Positions 1 to 12,808 of a stretch of 64,000 nucleotides of DNA are shown one piece after another. This DNA is from Vigna angularis (Eukaryota; Streptophyta; Magnoliopsida; Fabales; Fabaceae), in assembly GCF_016808095.1 (NCBI RefSeq), contig NC_068980.1:1550001-1614000 (forward strand), in the 5' to 3' direction. The notes under the pieces were generated by a model, which had not been told where the DNA came from, ran no database searches, and saw only the letters and a list, made by a program, of their open reading frames with translations. The stretch's first letter is position 1. Every line of letters starts with the position of its first letter. The position numbers were made by a program, and so were the translations under genes.

Positions 1-552
1 TTTTTATTCAACACCAGCACACTGGTTTGTTGGCTGGCTGAACAAAGGTTGCTTTATGAGAATAATGTTTGTAGAAGCAAAGAAGAGAGCAAAGGAAGAC
101 AAAACATACGTCAAACATTGGTAGTTTGACGATGGAATGTGTGGTGGTTGAAAAATAGATAGTGACTAGTTCAAAACACGATTAGAGATGCATTCGTGTC
201 GGAATAGTGCCACACAATTTCAAAAAGGCGTTTGTGCTTCTTAGGTTTTTACTATGAAATTTGGATCTAAATCAAACTACAAAGATAGATTTACTCATCA
301 TGACGGCCTAGAAACTGGTAACATAAGTTCAGACCAATGAGAACAATGGTAACAAAGTTACGTGAACAAGTGACAACCAAATTAGAAAGAATTCATCATT
401 GAGTAAGGATAACTTTAATTTCAAAAGTAAACGGCCAAGAAGAATTAATAAAACTACATCTTATGCCAAATCAGGCAGAAGAATCTATTCATGCATAATA
501 CAGGTACAAAACTTCCTTCACTATATCATATCCTTGTCTAAACAGCTCTAAA
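1..552. other. Intergenic / 3' flank, no gene seen
   Basis: AT-rich sequence downstream of the minus-strand gene that ends at 553. No open frame, repeat or RNA gene could be supported. It probably holds the 3' UTR and terminator of that gene. Confidence 0.5.
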
Positions 553-3500
553 TTATTGTTCAGATATCTTTAAATAAACCATCTGAGTGTATCCATTAAA
601 TACAGATTTGTCAAGGTTGGCCAAACCTAGCCTTTGGAACAAGCCATACCGACCATCTTCAACAATAGGAGGGGGTGTACGAGCAGGATCATATCTGGTT
701 TGATGGGTGAGAGAAGGACCAGCAACTGGAGGTAGCTCCCAGTAAACATCAAGAATAGATTCAACATACCGGCTATTCTGGAAATGTTGTGCATAAGATA
801 TTGGCTTATTACTATGATTAAAATTATCCCGCATATAGCCTCTAACTCCCCACCATGCTTCATCTGGCCCACACAGTTCTTCTATATCAACTGCTTTCTC
901 CCATAGTTTCTTCCTTCTTGACCTGATCCTAGCTTCATCACTGTCTATAAAGCAACTGTGCCCCCCACCTAAGATCAAAAGGAGAAAAATAAAGTGAATT
1001 TCTATATATGGATCAAGGTATTGCTTACCAGATACTGCTCCTAATGCTAATTGAATAATGAATTAAAATTTTAAAATAGAGAAAATTAGTTCCACACCAC
1101 TTAAAGAATATTCGACAGGTATCTGAAACCTGTAAAGCATCGGTACTAAAATGTTTCACGTATTTGTATTCGATATCATACTCTAGGATATTTCAGCCAT
1201 ACATATCATACTCTAGGATATTTCAGCCATACATATCATACGTGTTGGTGAAGTATCCACACTTTTAAAGCATTTATATACAATAAAACTATAAGAAACA
1301 TATAAATATATAGAAACTTCTCTCTTCATAAACCGAGGGAAACTGATCTCTTCATGAATCACTTTTAAAATGTAATGAGATTTGATAGTGTTATATATAA
1401 AAATAAAAGAAAGTAATTTACCATGACAACGATTTACATTTATTTATTTATTTCAGCAATGCCTAAGAAATGGTTTTTAGTTTGGATTTGAATAATTGCA
1501 ATTGTACATTTATTATGTTTTATGATTTTGTTTTACACCAACCAAATACTTTCCAACTAGATGGTGCCCTTATTAAAGCAACAATGCAAAATTTTTGTAA
1601 CTAAAACCATAAATTGAGAAAGTTTTTAGCATAGAATAAATCACTTTTCTAGGAATAACTCGGATGCAATTCCACATTTTCTGCTGCTTTCTCAAACTGT
1701 CTAGTGTTTCTAAGCCCTCAATTTATCTAATACAACACATCTCAGTCCTTCAAGTTTAATATTTAGTTAGTCTAGCCAAAAGCCATCAATACTAAATAAT
1801 TGAAACATATCAAGCCTTCACAAATATGTCAAGAGGAAATTCAACACTGATGAGTGTCTATAACTCGAGTTACGTACAGTCCTCATTGAAACAAATAAAA
1901 TTAAGTATAATAATTCTAGAAATTGAGAGTTGACATTACCTCTTATATAAGATTGATCACATATCTGTCTTAATGAATAATGATCACCAGTACCAGTGTC
2001 ATAGTTATCCTCAAAGACAAGATGATGGAACCCAGCTTTCAAAGCTTGTTCAACTCTGCTCAGGACATATATAAAATATAATAGAACTAATCAATAACAG
2101 TTTCATCAGGAATCCTCAATTATAAAATTCTGCTTCTCAAAGATATTGTAAGTCACCTTTTCAATTCATTCTGATGGTCATCAAAAAATATAAGAACCCG
2201 ACTAAGGTCCAAAATTCCGTGTTCTTTCAAGACTTTGGGCCAGTCAACACTCCCAAAATCCACAAAGTCCTTCCCAGCAAAATATGTGCAATTTCCGTCA
2301 ACATAGGCCGGTCCCTTTTTCAGGTACTTTTCTGGATGCCTAGGCGAAAGAGAAATAATGGGTGTGTCTGGCATAGCCTGGCGCAAAACCCAAGTGGAAT
2401 GTCCCTTGAAAGCACCACTCTCGATCATCAGATTTGGCTTCAGCCAGTGGGCAATAAACCAAAGCCCAAAGCTGTGGTCAAAACCCATCCCATACATGTT
2501 GTTCTTGATTGGCCGGGTTTCATATATAGGAACAAACTCTTCTAGACCCTTGAGCAAATCTTTTGATGTCCATTCCACAGTTTTACCATGTTTCGATCTG
2601 CCTTTACCAAGGATAAGCTTATAAGTATCCAACAACAATTCAATTGCGTGATTTCATGATTCCAAATACGTAAGGATGTGAAAGAAACAGCGTTAAAATT
2701 AAAAATCAAAATTTTACTCCAATTCCAGAGTGTTCAAAAGGACATGCTCATTCATTAGATATTATTTTGGCGACAAACACTTCACACATTTCCGTTACCT
2801 AATAACAATAGAATAGATCTGAATCCCCTATCCCCTACATCACGCACCTAATCCTGCTCCTCCTCCTTTTCTGTAGTCAGTATTGAATGTTGTTAATATT
2901 TCTAAGACATTAAATGCATTTACTCCTATATTTATATTTTCAATCAGGAAAATTATAGAAAGATTTCTAGGAAGCTATATTGGAGATACGACATTGACTA
3001 CTGATATGTGTTTATAAGTGAATAACAACCTTCAATTCATAACTTACCTTTTGAGAGTGATTTAGGCTTAAATTTAAATTCTAAAACAGCATAGCAGTCT
3101 GTCTTAATAGTTCACATAGAGCACGTTGGGCCACCGAATATTGGGAGATCATCGTATCACTGGCAAATTGAAGTCCTCAGTGAAAGGAAGTGAGTTAGAG
3201 ATCTTACAGCGATGTGGTAAAAATTGTGTATTAAATGGGCGACAAATCCAAATTCAAAGATGAAACAGTACTCAATAATACAAAGGAAACGTTTTATTGG
3301 AAATTAGAGCATTTATTTGAAACCAAAACTTTCCTTTTATTGAATTCTTAAGGATTAACTTAAGAGCAATGTTTAGCAGAATTGATAATTCAATTAAAGC
3401 ACAGCTACATTACAACCTGTGAATAGCTGGCCAGTATAGCATACACTTCACCACAGGTTGGATTTCGTCAGTACTATGATAATGCCAAATCCAGAACAAA

Positions 3501-4105
3501 GAATTAAGGAACAACACAAGCAATTCCAGGATCCGGAACCAGAACTAGAAAATCGAACGCAGCATTTAATTATTTTATTTACTTTTTATCTTCCGCACCT
3601 CGGAACCAGGAATTACTTGCCCCCTGGATCCAGACGAAACCGAAAAAATAGCGAAGAAAGAGATCAGATCAGCGCAAAGAGACTTACAGCAGGGCACGCC
3701 GAGGGCTCCGAAATCCGCGTCGATGCCGTCGAAGTCGAAGAAGGCGGTGCTTGAGACGGGTCTGTAGGAAGAGGAGATGCAGACGAAGCCGCGAGAGGTG
3801 AAGAGGAATGAGAGGCAGAAGAAGAGGAAGAGGGAGACGACGATGCAAGGGAGGTAGAAGGAACCGGAACCGGCGATTCGGGCGAGGTAATTGGATGCTC
3901 GGGTGGTTAGGCGGAAGAAAATGTGTTGGTGCTTTTTGGTCTTTGATTCATCGGCGCCTCCGCCAGCTTCGGCGTCCCCTTCGCCGTAGGAGTTAACGCG
4001 GCGGGAGGAGAGTGTGCGCTCCAACATTGAGGGGGCGGAGAGATTCGGATAGCGGTGTGTTGGGGTGGTGCTCTGTACCTGTAACACTGGTCGAGGAGAT
4101 GACAT
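553..4105 (-). CDS. Plant membrane-anchored protein of unknown function with a Rossmann-like core
   Basis: Four exons join in frame: 4105..3688, 2601..2157, 2055..1940 and 968..553 (1395 nt, 464 aa). Each intron has GT..AG borders. The N-terminus is basic and Ser/Gly-rich. One hydrophobic segment lies at about residues 83-103 (YLPCIVVSLFLFFCLSFLF), suggesting a single-pass, type II-like membrane protein. The soluble part holds a glycine-rich turn (ESGAFKG, about 200-206) and an acidic motif (FFDDHQNELKR, about 271-281), the layout of a nucleotide- or SAM-binding Rossmann domain. A conserved His/Asp segment (HHLVFEDNYDTGTGDHYS) follows. I do not recognise a characterised member. A methyltransferase-like or cephalosporin-hydroxylase-like fold is my best guess, but no catalytic assignment is justified. 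The start is the first ATG of exon 1 and fits the membrane-anchor layout. Confidence 0.85.
1173..1240. repeat. 30-bp tandem duplication inside intron 3
   Basis: Two exact adjacent copies of a 30-bp unit (1173-1202 and 1203-1232) are followed by the first 8 bases of a third. They lie within the 970-bp third intron of the unknown membrane protein gene. It looks like a slippage-type duplication that could be length-polymorphic between individuals. Confidence 0.8.
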
Positions 4106-4913
4106 TCTTATTCTTTCTTTCTTCTTTTTCTTTTTTTTTCTTACTTATTTTAAATCAATAAATAACCTTTTCTATCTATCTAACACACCCCTCTCTTCTC
4201 TTTGTAAAAACCCGTCCTTTATTATTATCATATTATTTATTTAAAAAATAATAATAATATAGGCATAAATAATCTTATAATGACACACTTTTACATTTTT
4301 AAGTTTATTTGACACGTAACATAAGACTAAAATATTACAAAAATATAATTTTTTACACTTCTTTTAAAAAAAGTAAAAGATAAGAAAAATAGTATCAAAT
4401 AAAACATTTTAGATATATTAAAAAATATTTTATTTTTATATTTCGTGCCAAAAATAAATGTAAAGGTACGTTATGATACCGTTACTCATGTGTATCTATA
4501 ATCAAGTAAAGTACTTTTAAAAAATAAATAACAACACTTGTGTTATATCTATGTTATGTGATTAGAAATTATTGAAAAATAATTTTAAAAAAAATTCAAA
4601 TTTTATGTCTGAGTTTCTGTAGAAAATTTTATGAAAAGGAAAAATATTCTTCTGTTTCAGAAGAACTTGTAATACAGGGATAGATTAATTTTTAATTAAT
4701 TTGAATAAAAAAAATGTGGTGGAATTTGCAGGAATAGAAATAGTGAAAGCGTAGTACTTTGATTTATTCCTTATTTGATAAAGAAGGGACGAAAACGATG
4801 GTGTGCAAAGGCAAGAATACTCCTTGAAAACTCAAAAGTAATCTGCCATTAAAGGAATTCAAACCCTTATAAATTCTTCATCATCAATGCAAATAGCGTG
4901 TTCAAATTATGCC
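4106..4913. other. Upstream region and AT-rich spacer
   Basis: The first part is a pyrimidine-rich 5' flank of the minus-strand membrane protein gene (CT tracts at 4106-4200). The rest is AT-rich. At about 4280-4450 it resembles stretches near 5866-5990 and 42600-42710 (motifs like acacacttttacat and aatagtatcaaat), suggesting small dispersed MITE-like debris. No gene seen. Confidence 0.4.
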
Positions 4914-5123
4914 ATGGTGTGTCTGGGAGCTCTGTTTGGATGCAGGCGCTCCAATTCCTTCGTAGCCTATCTTCTCTCTGCTTTGGTCTCCGTTTCAATT
5001 CTTTGCGTTTTGCGTTTGCTGTGTTACGGCCTTGCCCGGTTACTGAAAAGGTGGAGAGGTCGTAATCCAAACAGCTCCTTAGAAATGCAATCACACAACA
5101 CAATTACAACGCATGTCCAATAG
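4914..5123 (+). CDS. Possible small membrane protein (about 69 aa)
   Basis: An open frame of 69 codons plus stop starts at ATG 4914; an upstream in-frame ATG at 4887 would give 78 aa. The product has Leu/Val/Cys-rich hydrophobic stretches (FVAYLLSALVSVSILCVL and RLLCYGLARLL), then a basic tail (KRWRGRN). A TATAAA-like box lies at about 4868, so transcription would begin near 4895-4900 and favour the second ATG. I recognise no family. Against it: it is short, stands alone, and the opposite strand is also open here. It could be a genuine short membrane peptide or chance. Confidence 0.25.
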   Translation: MVCLGALFGCRRSNSFVAYLLSALVSVSILCVLRLLCYGLARLLKRWRGRNPNSSLEMQSHNTITTHVQ

Positions 5124-6698
5124 GTTCTTCTACCAACAAGACCTTTTCTTTCTTTCTTAATGTATTTTTCGCTCTAATCTATAGAAAAAGAGACATTGTT
5201 GTTCTTATGTTTCTAACAGAGCAAACTGACACTATGCATTTCTAAATTATGTCTTATTTTAGGCATTTTTCATCTTCTCTCTCTTCTAGCTCACGCACCA
5301 AAGTTGAAACTGTACCACGACTAGAACTACAAGCTTAACCATTAACACAGTTTTATTCTTCTCTGAGTATTCTTATTGAAATCATAATTTTTCTTTGATT
5401 AATGTTGTCGCTCGTTAATTTTAAACCATGTTATTCTTTCATCAAATTTACCTTCTCTTTTTAAGAAAAAGTGTCTCTATCAATCTGATTTTCTGTGCTA
5501 CTTTTAATTATTTGATTCCACGTATGTACTTACCGATCACTTCTCTGTTGTTATTACATCATAAAACCTATTTTTTTCAATAAACAAAAAATAAATATGC
5601 TGCAATACTCAAATATTGGATTGATATTAGTTCTCAATATATGTTAGGGATACAACAAAAAGAAGTAAATGCTTCTGTTTTATTCTTTTGAATGATGGGT
5701 TGTGAGGAATATTTTTGTTCAGAAAAGACTGGTAAAAATGAAGTAAAGGAATTTTGATACATAAAAATGGCATGCAAAAAAGCATCACAATCGTGAAAGG
5801 AATTCCAACTGGAATATATATAGCACCTCACGAAAGAATGCATAATTTTTTTTAGAAATAATACCATCACACACTTTATATTCATTTCATACCTAACACA
5901 AAGGGTTATAAAAATATAAAATTTTGTACTTCAAAAAAAAGTAAATAAAGTAATGTCGTATAATTGTAAAAAAAAATGTAAGTGTGTCAAAGAATATTTT
6001 TTTTTTCTTTCTGTATTGTTTCGGTATATAGAATTAAGAATCACATCTTAATACTTTAGGTCATTTTTTTTATTTTGGATGGTCTTTCTTTCCACGATAT
6101 CTTATTAAGTCTGTTTTCTTTAAAGTCGAACTTAATTCAATTTTTAGTTATATCAATTAGTTATCACGTTTAAATCTTAAATATTCAATAAATATAATTA
6201 CATATTTTATTATTTTATTTTTATATTTATAGATTTTGAAATAAACCTTCTTATTAAAACTCATCGGTTCCAACCTAATATTTTATAAGCTAAACATTGT
6301 TAATTAAACTGAGTGTAATATCCTCAGTGTGTGTGAGATATCAAACGATTATTAACACTGATGAGCGATCGTTCTACACTGTTTAGGAGATTTTAGGAGA
6401 TTAACCTACCGGATTGCGTTGACTGGTGAATCTATACGGTACACTTTCAAAATTCATTGTCTATATGGTACACTTTCAAAATTTAAGAAACTTGATTGTA
6501 AATTCAAAAATTTAAAAATAATATTGGCAGAGTAAGATTTAGTAAGTTCTAATTATATATATCTATGATTTTAAGATATTGAATAACCTAACGACTGTAC
6601 AAAAATTTGAAACTAACAGTTACGTTGTGTGAAGCTTGAAGAATGCAAAGAAAGAAGAGTAGAAAGGTAAAAAAGAAAAAGAGTGATAGTAATATTGA
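5124..6698. other. AT-rich intergenic spacer with a MITE-like segment
   Basis: No supported gene. Around 5866-5990 a roughly 125-bp block has short inverted ends (cacacactttatat near the left, aaatgtaagtgtgtc near the right), which fits a small non-autonomous inverted-repeat element. The remainder is A/T-rich sequence and the 3' flank of the WD40 gene. Confidence 0.4.
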
Positions 6699-8269
6699 TC
6701 AAAGATGCTTGTAGAGTTCAAAATACTTGGTGGGAGCCCCGGGTGGCGATGAACAGTGATTATTAAGAGTCTTATGAGTAACACGCCAGACCTTGAGGAC
6801 CCCATCAAGGCTACCAGTGCAAATGGTGCAACTATCTTGGTTATCTTCCACCAATCTTCCTCCCATGAATGCTGTCACACACCTAATTGGTCCTCTGTGA
6901 CCCACCAGAACTGCCAGACACGTGTGTTGCCCATCTGCTTCTCTTCCTCAAACCCTGCTCGTCGAGTCAGCTGACCCACTTACCACATATTTGCCCACAC
7001 TCGCCAGACACATCACTGCATGTGTGTGCCCTTGGATCGACCCTCCGTATTGTAACTGTCCTGCAAACCAACCCTTTAGCCAGTAGTGTATGTAGCCATC
7101 GGTGCACCCACCATACAATATTCCGGCATCTGGGGTCAGTGTCAGGGCCTTCACGGGTGAGTACTTGGCGTGCAAGGTTACCGTCAGAGAATGAGGCTGG
7201 TCATGGCTGCAAAAGTTTCTACGCCAAACTCTCACCGTGGCATCATCCGAGGCTGTGTATAGGACCCCATCATCAGCCACGATCATGGCGTTTATCGGTT
7301 CAGGGTGGGCCTTTATGGTCTCTATGCACTTCAGGTCTGAGATTCGCCACACTTTCACCGTTTTGTCCAGTGAAGCAGTGTATAGAATGTCCTCCGCCGT
7401 GTTGATTGCCATTGACGTGATTATCCCCTTGTGCATCTGTTAAGCCAAATAATCAACAAAGGTTTATCCTTTTTCCGATAACTAGTTTGCAGGGAAAAGA
7501 TAATCATAAGAAATTCGTATGTAAATACTTGTTGTTAGGAGTCACTAAGATAAGGCCATATTTAAACAGCATTTTTAATGTATACCAGAGGCGGTTGATG
7601 AGATGGTGTAGATAGGATAGAAGGAGAAGCACGTGGGGGCACATAAAACACTGACAAACGTAGCAGATATATACTTACTGTCTTGTCTTTGCCGGCGATG
7701 TAGCTGCGGACATAGCCGAGTGCCTTAGGGATGGTAGCCAATCGGACATGCTTGAGAACCTTATCCCAAGTTCTTCTCCACACCCTTATCTTGCCATCAC
7801 CATAGGCTGCATAGACGGTGTCATTGGAGACTTCGAGAGCGACCACCCTGCAAGCCTTGGTCCGGAGTTGGCCGCATTCGGTGAACTCAGGGAGCTTCCA
7901 AACTCTGAGAAAGTTGGAGTCAGAGCCAGTGTAGACCAAGCCGTTCGAGGAGAAGGCGATGGAGAGGATCTGGCCATCGTTTCTGAGGACAGAAGAGGCA
8001 CAATGGTAAGTGGTTTGAGGGTCAGAATCAGAGAGTTTAGTAGGAGAAGGAGGAGAGAAGTGATGATGGGGATGAAAAGGAGATGAAATAGGAGAGTTTT
8101 GAAGGCTGCGAGAAAGAGTAGGGCAAGAGAGGCGTGGTGGGGAGTTAGGAATGTTTGAGAAAGGTGTTTCTTTTGTAGAATGGCTTCTCGAGAAGTTGTT
8201 CTGAGGAGTTGTGGGTGTTGATCTAAAAGCAAAGGATGCGTTTGGATGGGGTGAGTTGGAGTCATCCAT
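6699..8269 (-). pseudogene. JINGUBANG-like WD40 protein gene with a premature stop
   Basis: Two exons (8269..7679 and 7436..6699; intron 7678..7437, GT..AG, phase 0) give a 442-codon frame, the usual length of plant JINGUBANG-type seven-bladed WD40 proteins. The N-terminus is a long Ser/Pro/His-rich tail, followed by repeats ending in VW or RVW (FLRVWK, KIRVWRR, TVKVWR, ATVRVWRR, YIHYWLK, LKVWRVT). At 6950..6948 the frame reads AGG GTT TGA exactly where RVW is expected, so a Trp codon appears to have become TGA. The frame then stays open and homologous for 83 more codons (GHRGPIRCVTAF and a final blade) to TAA at 6699. The predicted product is 359 aa and lacks about one and a half blades, so ring closure should fail. 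Family members act in signalling (JINGUBANG in pollen germination control); the role here is unknown. A sequencing error at the TGA is the main alternative. Confidence 0.85.
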
Positions 8270-10660
8270 TGATCGATGAGGTAAATGATCATTGATCTTC
8301 TCTTGCTCTCGACCAAAAGAAAGATCGTGGTGGCTTTGTGGTTATGAATTGTGAATGAAGTTGGTGTGGTGTGAAGACTGATTGGAAGGTGGTAGATGTT
8401 GGCTATTACTTCGTTTATTGCAATGGTTGAAAATGGAGATTTCACATTTATGCATTAAATAACTCAGAAGCATTGGTACATTGGCAGGCCATGGACATAT
8501 ACTTTGTTAGATGCGGCATTACTTGCTGCTTTACTCTAACTATCAACAACTTTTATGGAGCTCGTCTTTCTTTTCTTTGCCTTTAGTTCTGCAATTTGGA
8601 CTTTTATTACATCAATGCAGTTTTTATACAGATTGCTAATGGTTTTAGTCTCTTTATCCATGCTAACTTGTGAAACAATACTTTAACCAATAAAAATTGT
8701 GGCAGAGTTTTTTGGTGCAGGAAAATACCATAGCGCATAAATGGAGAGTCCTTTTAAGATTATGACATGTGAAGGAGACTGGAAAGTGCGATGGGGTGTT
8801 AAACAGATTTTTTTTATTTTGTTGGAATTTGAAGTACAAGCATGTGAATGTGATAAATAAAAGGTTTGGCACCTATTATATGGATTATATGGTTTTATTA
8901 CAATCTAGAAAGTTTTATGATTAAAAAGGGTGTACAGAAATTTACAATGCAATTTTATTTGAGAAACATCTATAAATATTTTATTATATTTGATATTTTT
9001 TAAATAAGGAGATTTGATTTTTCTTTTCTAATTTTTCGTCTTTTCCTCTAACAAATTATACCAGAGTTAGGTTTGATATTTGATATTTTTCATCTTTTCC
9101 TCTATCAATATTTGATTGTATTTGATATTTTTATGTGAGGAAATTTAAGTTTTTTTTACCTTCTTCCTCAGACGTATGGAAGAAGAATAATATACAGTGA
9201 TTTGAAGGAAATTAAGAGAGAAGGACATATGCTTTTTCTACTCCAAGTTTTTTTGGTGAGTCATCTCACCTATGACATTAATTAGATGTTGTATTGTAGG
9301 AATTCCTTGAAGCTCCCATCATAAAATGGCTCACCAAACCCTCTGGAATTTGACATCATAATTCTCACTTAAATTTGGTTAGGCAATTGCTGAGGAAAAG
9401 AACAAATAAATGTGCAGAAACACAAATAGATGGCAGTGGTTACAGAAAAATTCACCAACTGCCACTGACATCATATTCACCACAACACAGAGTATATATC
9501 ATCATTAGCCTCCAACTTTAACCAGCTAACTGTGGCTCAGTATTGATCATGAAAAATGTTTTTGTTTTCTCTGTTGTACTATTTTTAACTGCCACTCCAT
9601 CTAGCTTTTTTCTTGCAAGTTTGAAAATGGAAGTGTTAGTCAGGTGAGTTTCTTTTATGAATTGGGTCCATAGATGTTAGCCAAATGGCCTAAAATTGTT
9701 TTTCTTTTTCCAGTAACAAACTATTTATTTATTTATTTATTTTGGAAATAGCTTTATAAATTTAGATAGACCTTCTCATGAATAATTTAAGGCATTGTTA
9801 AACAACTAATCTGTCACGAGATAATACTATTATATTTATAAACATAATTAATTTATTATGAAAATTAGTTTCTATGCCAAAATATAGATTGACCATGGAT
9901 TTTAAATTGTTAATAAGAAATTAAAATACTTAACTTGTTTTTGCATATTTATTCCATATTGAATAGAATAAACATTCAAACTAATTCACTGGTTATTTAA
10001 TTCTCACAACAGTCCTTCTGCTAACTCATTACATATACAAAACGTAATCAATGTTTTACAAAAACTTAACCGTAGTCCTTATTTATAAAAAGTACATCTA
10101 CTATTAAGGCCCGTGCTTACCTCGTTACTCAAATCTAGAGTACCTGTAACCCTGTTTTCTAACAGAAGTATGAACAGAGCTGTTACTATATGGGTACACC
10201 CGACCCGCCCGGTAAGGCACGACAGCTAACCAAGTCCACTGGACCAAAGGGTCGGGTTACATAAAATGATTTCAATGTCGTTTGGTCACGATAATAGTTT
10301 GACTGCAATCAATACGGTAACGACTATTGATGATGGGTTAAGACATATATTAATGACCATTAAATGATAAATTAATTGGCTAGATTCTTATAAACTCTAC
10401 AAATAGAGATTTAATTTTGTGGTAATGTTTACGCTTTCATAATCACATTACTTTAGACATCCAGAGTAAAATTCTAACGTGTATTCTGTAGATGACTCCC
10501 TCAAACCGATCAGTCACCCCGAGAGAGTTGAGTAGGAGTCATCTTCATGAGAAACAAGAGCCAAAATATAAAACAAAGAGAAACGTTTATATACACTCTG
10601 ACTTTCTAGTTGGTAAAGTAACCAAGACCAAACAAAGAGTGAAAGATGAATCATGGCTTG
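8270..10660. other. Intergenic region, possible decayed LTR fragment
   Basis: The first 200 bases are the 5' flank of the WD40 gene. The middle is AT-rich with a short TTTA run near 9721-9745. At about 10140-10560 the composition changes: a GC-richer block (acccgacccgcccgg) followed by a promoter-like stretch (cttataaactctacaaatag) resembles the U3/R of a plant LTR. I could not find matching ends or a second copy, so this is only a suspicion. Confidence 0.35.
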
Positions 10661-12808
10661 TCATTTGATCATACCCCCTGGATTTTTGTTCCAAGACAAA
10701 TAAGATGGATCCCCAAGAGGCCTGCAATTAACATCACCAAAAATTTCAGTTTGAAATTACAAGTTTGTGGTGTAATGGGAAACTGCCTCTGCAAAATCAT
10801 GATCTTTGCACATAACTGAAAAAAGGGTAGATCCATATGATATGATATTACCTTGGCTTGATGACATAGAGAAGTATGAAGGCTATAGTGAAGAACAAGG
10901 AGAGACTACCAATGAAAAGGTATGCTGTCCCTACAAAGGGATTTCTTCCTCCCATAAGAGTTGCGGTTGAGAGAACCAGCTTCTTTGTCCCTCCAAACAT
11001 GTACGTGTTATAGTTGTTTTCTATGACTATTTCTATCTCATCCTTCGCTTCAAGATCAACCTCTATCTTCCCATAGAGTTTTCTGAATGTGGGTAGTGCA
11101 GCCGTTCGCATCCAAACTATGAGATCCTCTTGCTGCCTCAACTATGCATGCAAGCCATAACACAACACAAAGGTTAAAGAAAAGGCAAAAGGCAAAGCAA
11201 GGTAACAATAGTTAAAAGGAATAAATATATGCGTTTACTGGTAGACTCTCATTGAGGTGTCCACCTCCAATCAAATCTCGCCTCTGAAAGTTTTTTGGAT
11301 AAACATCAGAGCCAAATCTGAACCTTCGGTCACTCCCCCATGCAATGTCCTTTCTGTTCACCGTCAAGTTCTTGTTTTTGGATACAAATTCGTATGTGTC
11401 ATTGAAGATGCTCCATGCAATGAGGCCGCAGGGAACAATTGGCTGTTTTTCCTTCGTCATGTCTTCAGGATAACAGTTCAATGTTTCCCCCTCTTCTGCC
11501 TTGCTCCACAGTTGCTTGTCGTTTCTACTCTTCATATATCTTCAACAACCACCCAAAAACCATGTCATCTTATGGATAAAGAACATGTTAATAGCTTTCC
11601 ATGCTAAGAGTTCTTGCTAATTTGAACAGTCACTGATACGATTTTATAGCAGTATCAATTATGCCGAAATATGGCCTTATATGAATTTTTTATACGGAAG
11701 ATGAATCTTCTGCAAAATGTAGATACAAACCTGCGATGGTTCTGATAGTAATTGTCGAGCTGATAATAGATATAAACAGGAGCTTCCATTCTATGCTCAA
11801 CCTGTAAACTTGCAAAAAAACTGTTTTCAAACAAGTATCAAACGAGGAACTGTAGTTAAGAAAATAGTGAAGGAAAAGAAAAAAGTCTCTGGTGCCAAAT
11901 AGGTTGGAGAAATTTGTTTAACAAAATTGAACATGTTTTCTTACAGAGGAAGTGTACTCACAGTCCATTTGGTGACGCAGGTCTTGTTGGTGGTATGGCT
12001 TTGAATATATGCCATTGGATCGTTGACATGTGAGCTAGGAAGGCAACTCTCATCATATTGTATTACAATTTCCTCCACCTGCATGCATCAGCATTTCTTC
12101 ATTTATCAATGAAACATTCAGCTTCAGCACCAAATCCATTTCACGCTATGTAAGTATGTTATATGTATACGAGATGTTACACTCTCTGATGAAAACACAG
12201 TTGCAAGACCAATAGGGATGAATATGACTCCAACGGCAAAAAGTGTGGCAATAACCTGAGAAAGCAAAGATAAACTAGCCAATCAATTGTTAGAAGAACA
12301 TTTGCAAAAACAGTGAGACAAGTTTGCGTTGAACGCCGTACCCATCCCGGTGTTAAAATTGGTTTCCATTCTGGAAGTTCTTGCTGTGAGAATTCCGTAT
12401 CTACAAGAAACCAAAACTAAGATCATATTATGAGCGATAATAAATGCAAACACAACTTTGTCCATGAAATTCAAGTCCTCCATATTTTGGTGCAAACTTG
12501 GCATTTGAGCAATTGGCCTTACAATTTACAAATAACTGAACAAAGCATTGAAAAATGTTTCAAACTCCAAACAAACCATCGTAACAAAGGCATGGGCAGT
12601 TTAATGAGAGTAAAAAATTGTTACTTTTTTTATTTGTTGAATGTACTATTGTTTGAAGCTGCCCGTGAAATTTACATAAACTTGGTTAACACGGAATACA
12701 AAGAAATTAAAAGTCGCATTTATATATGTAACCGAAAGCAAGTAAGAACACACATATGGGTTTCTTGGAAGAACTGTGGGAAGTGGTAGCGTCGTCTTCA
12801 TCGGACAT
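10661..12808 (-). CDS. ALA-interacting subunit (ALIS), CDC50/LEM3 family
   Basis: Eight exons (12808..12754, 12400..12342, 12255..12181, 12078..11962, 11801..11731, 11539..11239, 11141..10852, 10721..10661) join with all phases closing: 1029 nt, 342 aa, the normal length for the family. These proteins are the beta subunits of P4-type ATPases (ALA flippases); they are needed for ER exit and for moving phospholipids to the cytosolic leaflet. Seen here: the N-terminal FSQQELPEWKPILTPGW signature just before membrane helix 1 (VIATLFAVGVIFIPIGL), an extracytosolic domain with the VEEIVIQYDESCLP and TCVTKW cysteines and several Asn-X-Ser/Thr sites (NKT, NDT, NLT, NES), the PCGLIAWSIFNDTY block, then helix 2 near the C-terminus and the PRPLGDPSYLSWNKNPGGM tail. 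Which Arabidopsis ALIS is the ortholog cannot be told from this. Confidence 0.95.

Noticed and set aside
3575..3687. Extension of the first exon of the unknown membrane protein past 3688
   Set aside because: A clear GTAAGT donor at 3687 joins in phase to 2601; read-through lacks continuity with the rest of the protein.
7786..8445. 219-codon minus-strand frame overlapping the WD40 first exon
   Set aside because: A shifted frame over the Ser/Pro/His-rich WD40 N-terminus; the homologous WD40 frame explains the openness.
10140..10560. Possible solo LTR upstream of the ALIS 3' end
   Set aside because: Promoter-like composition but no paired ends, target duplication or second copy in the window; kept only as a note in the spacer entry.
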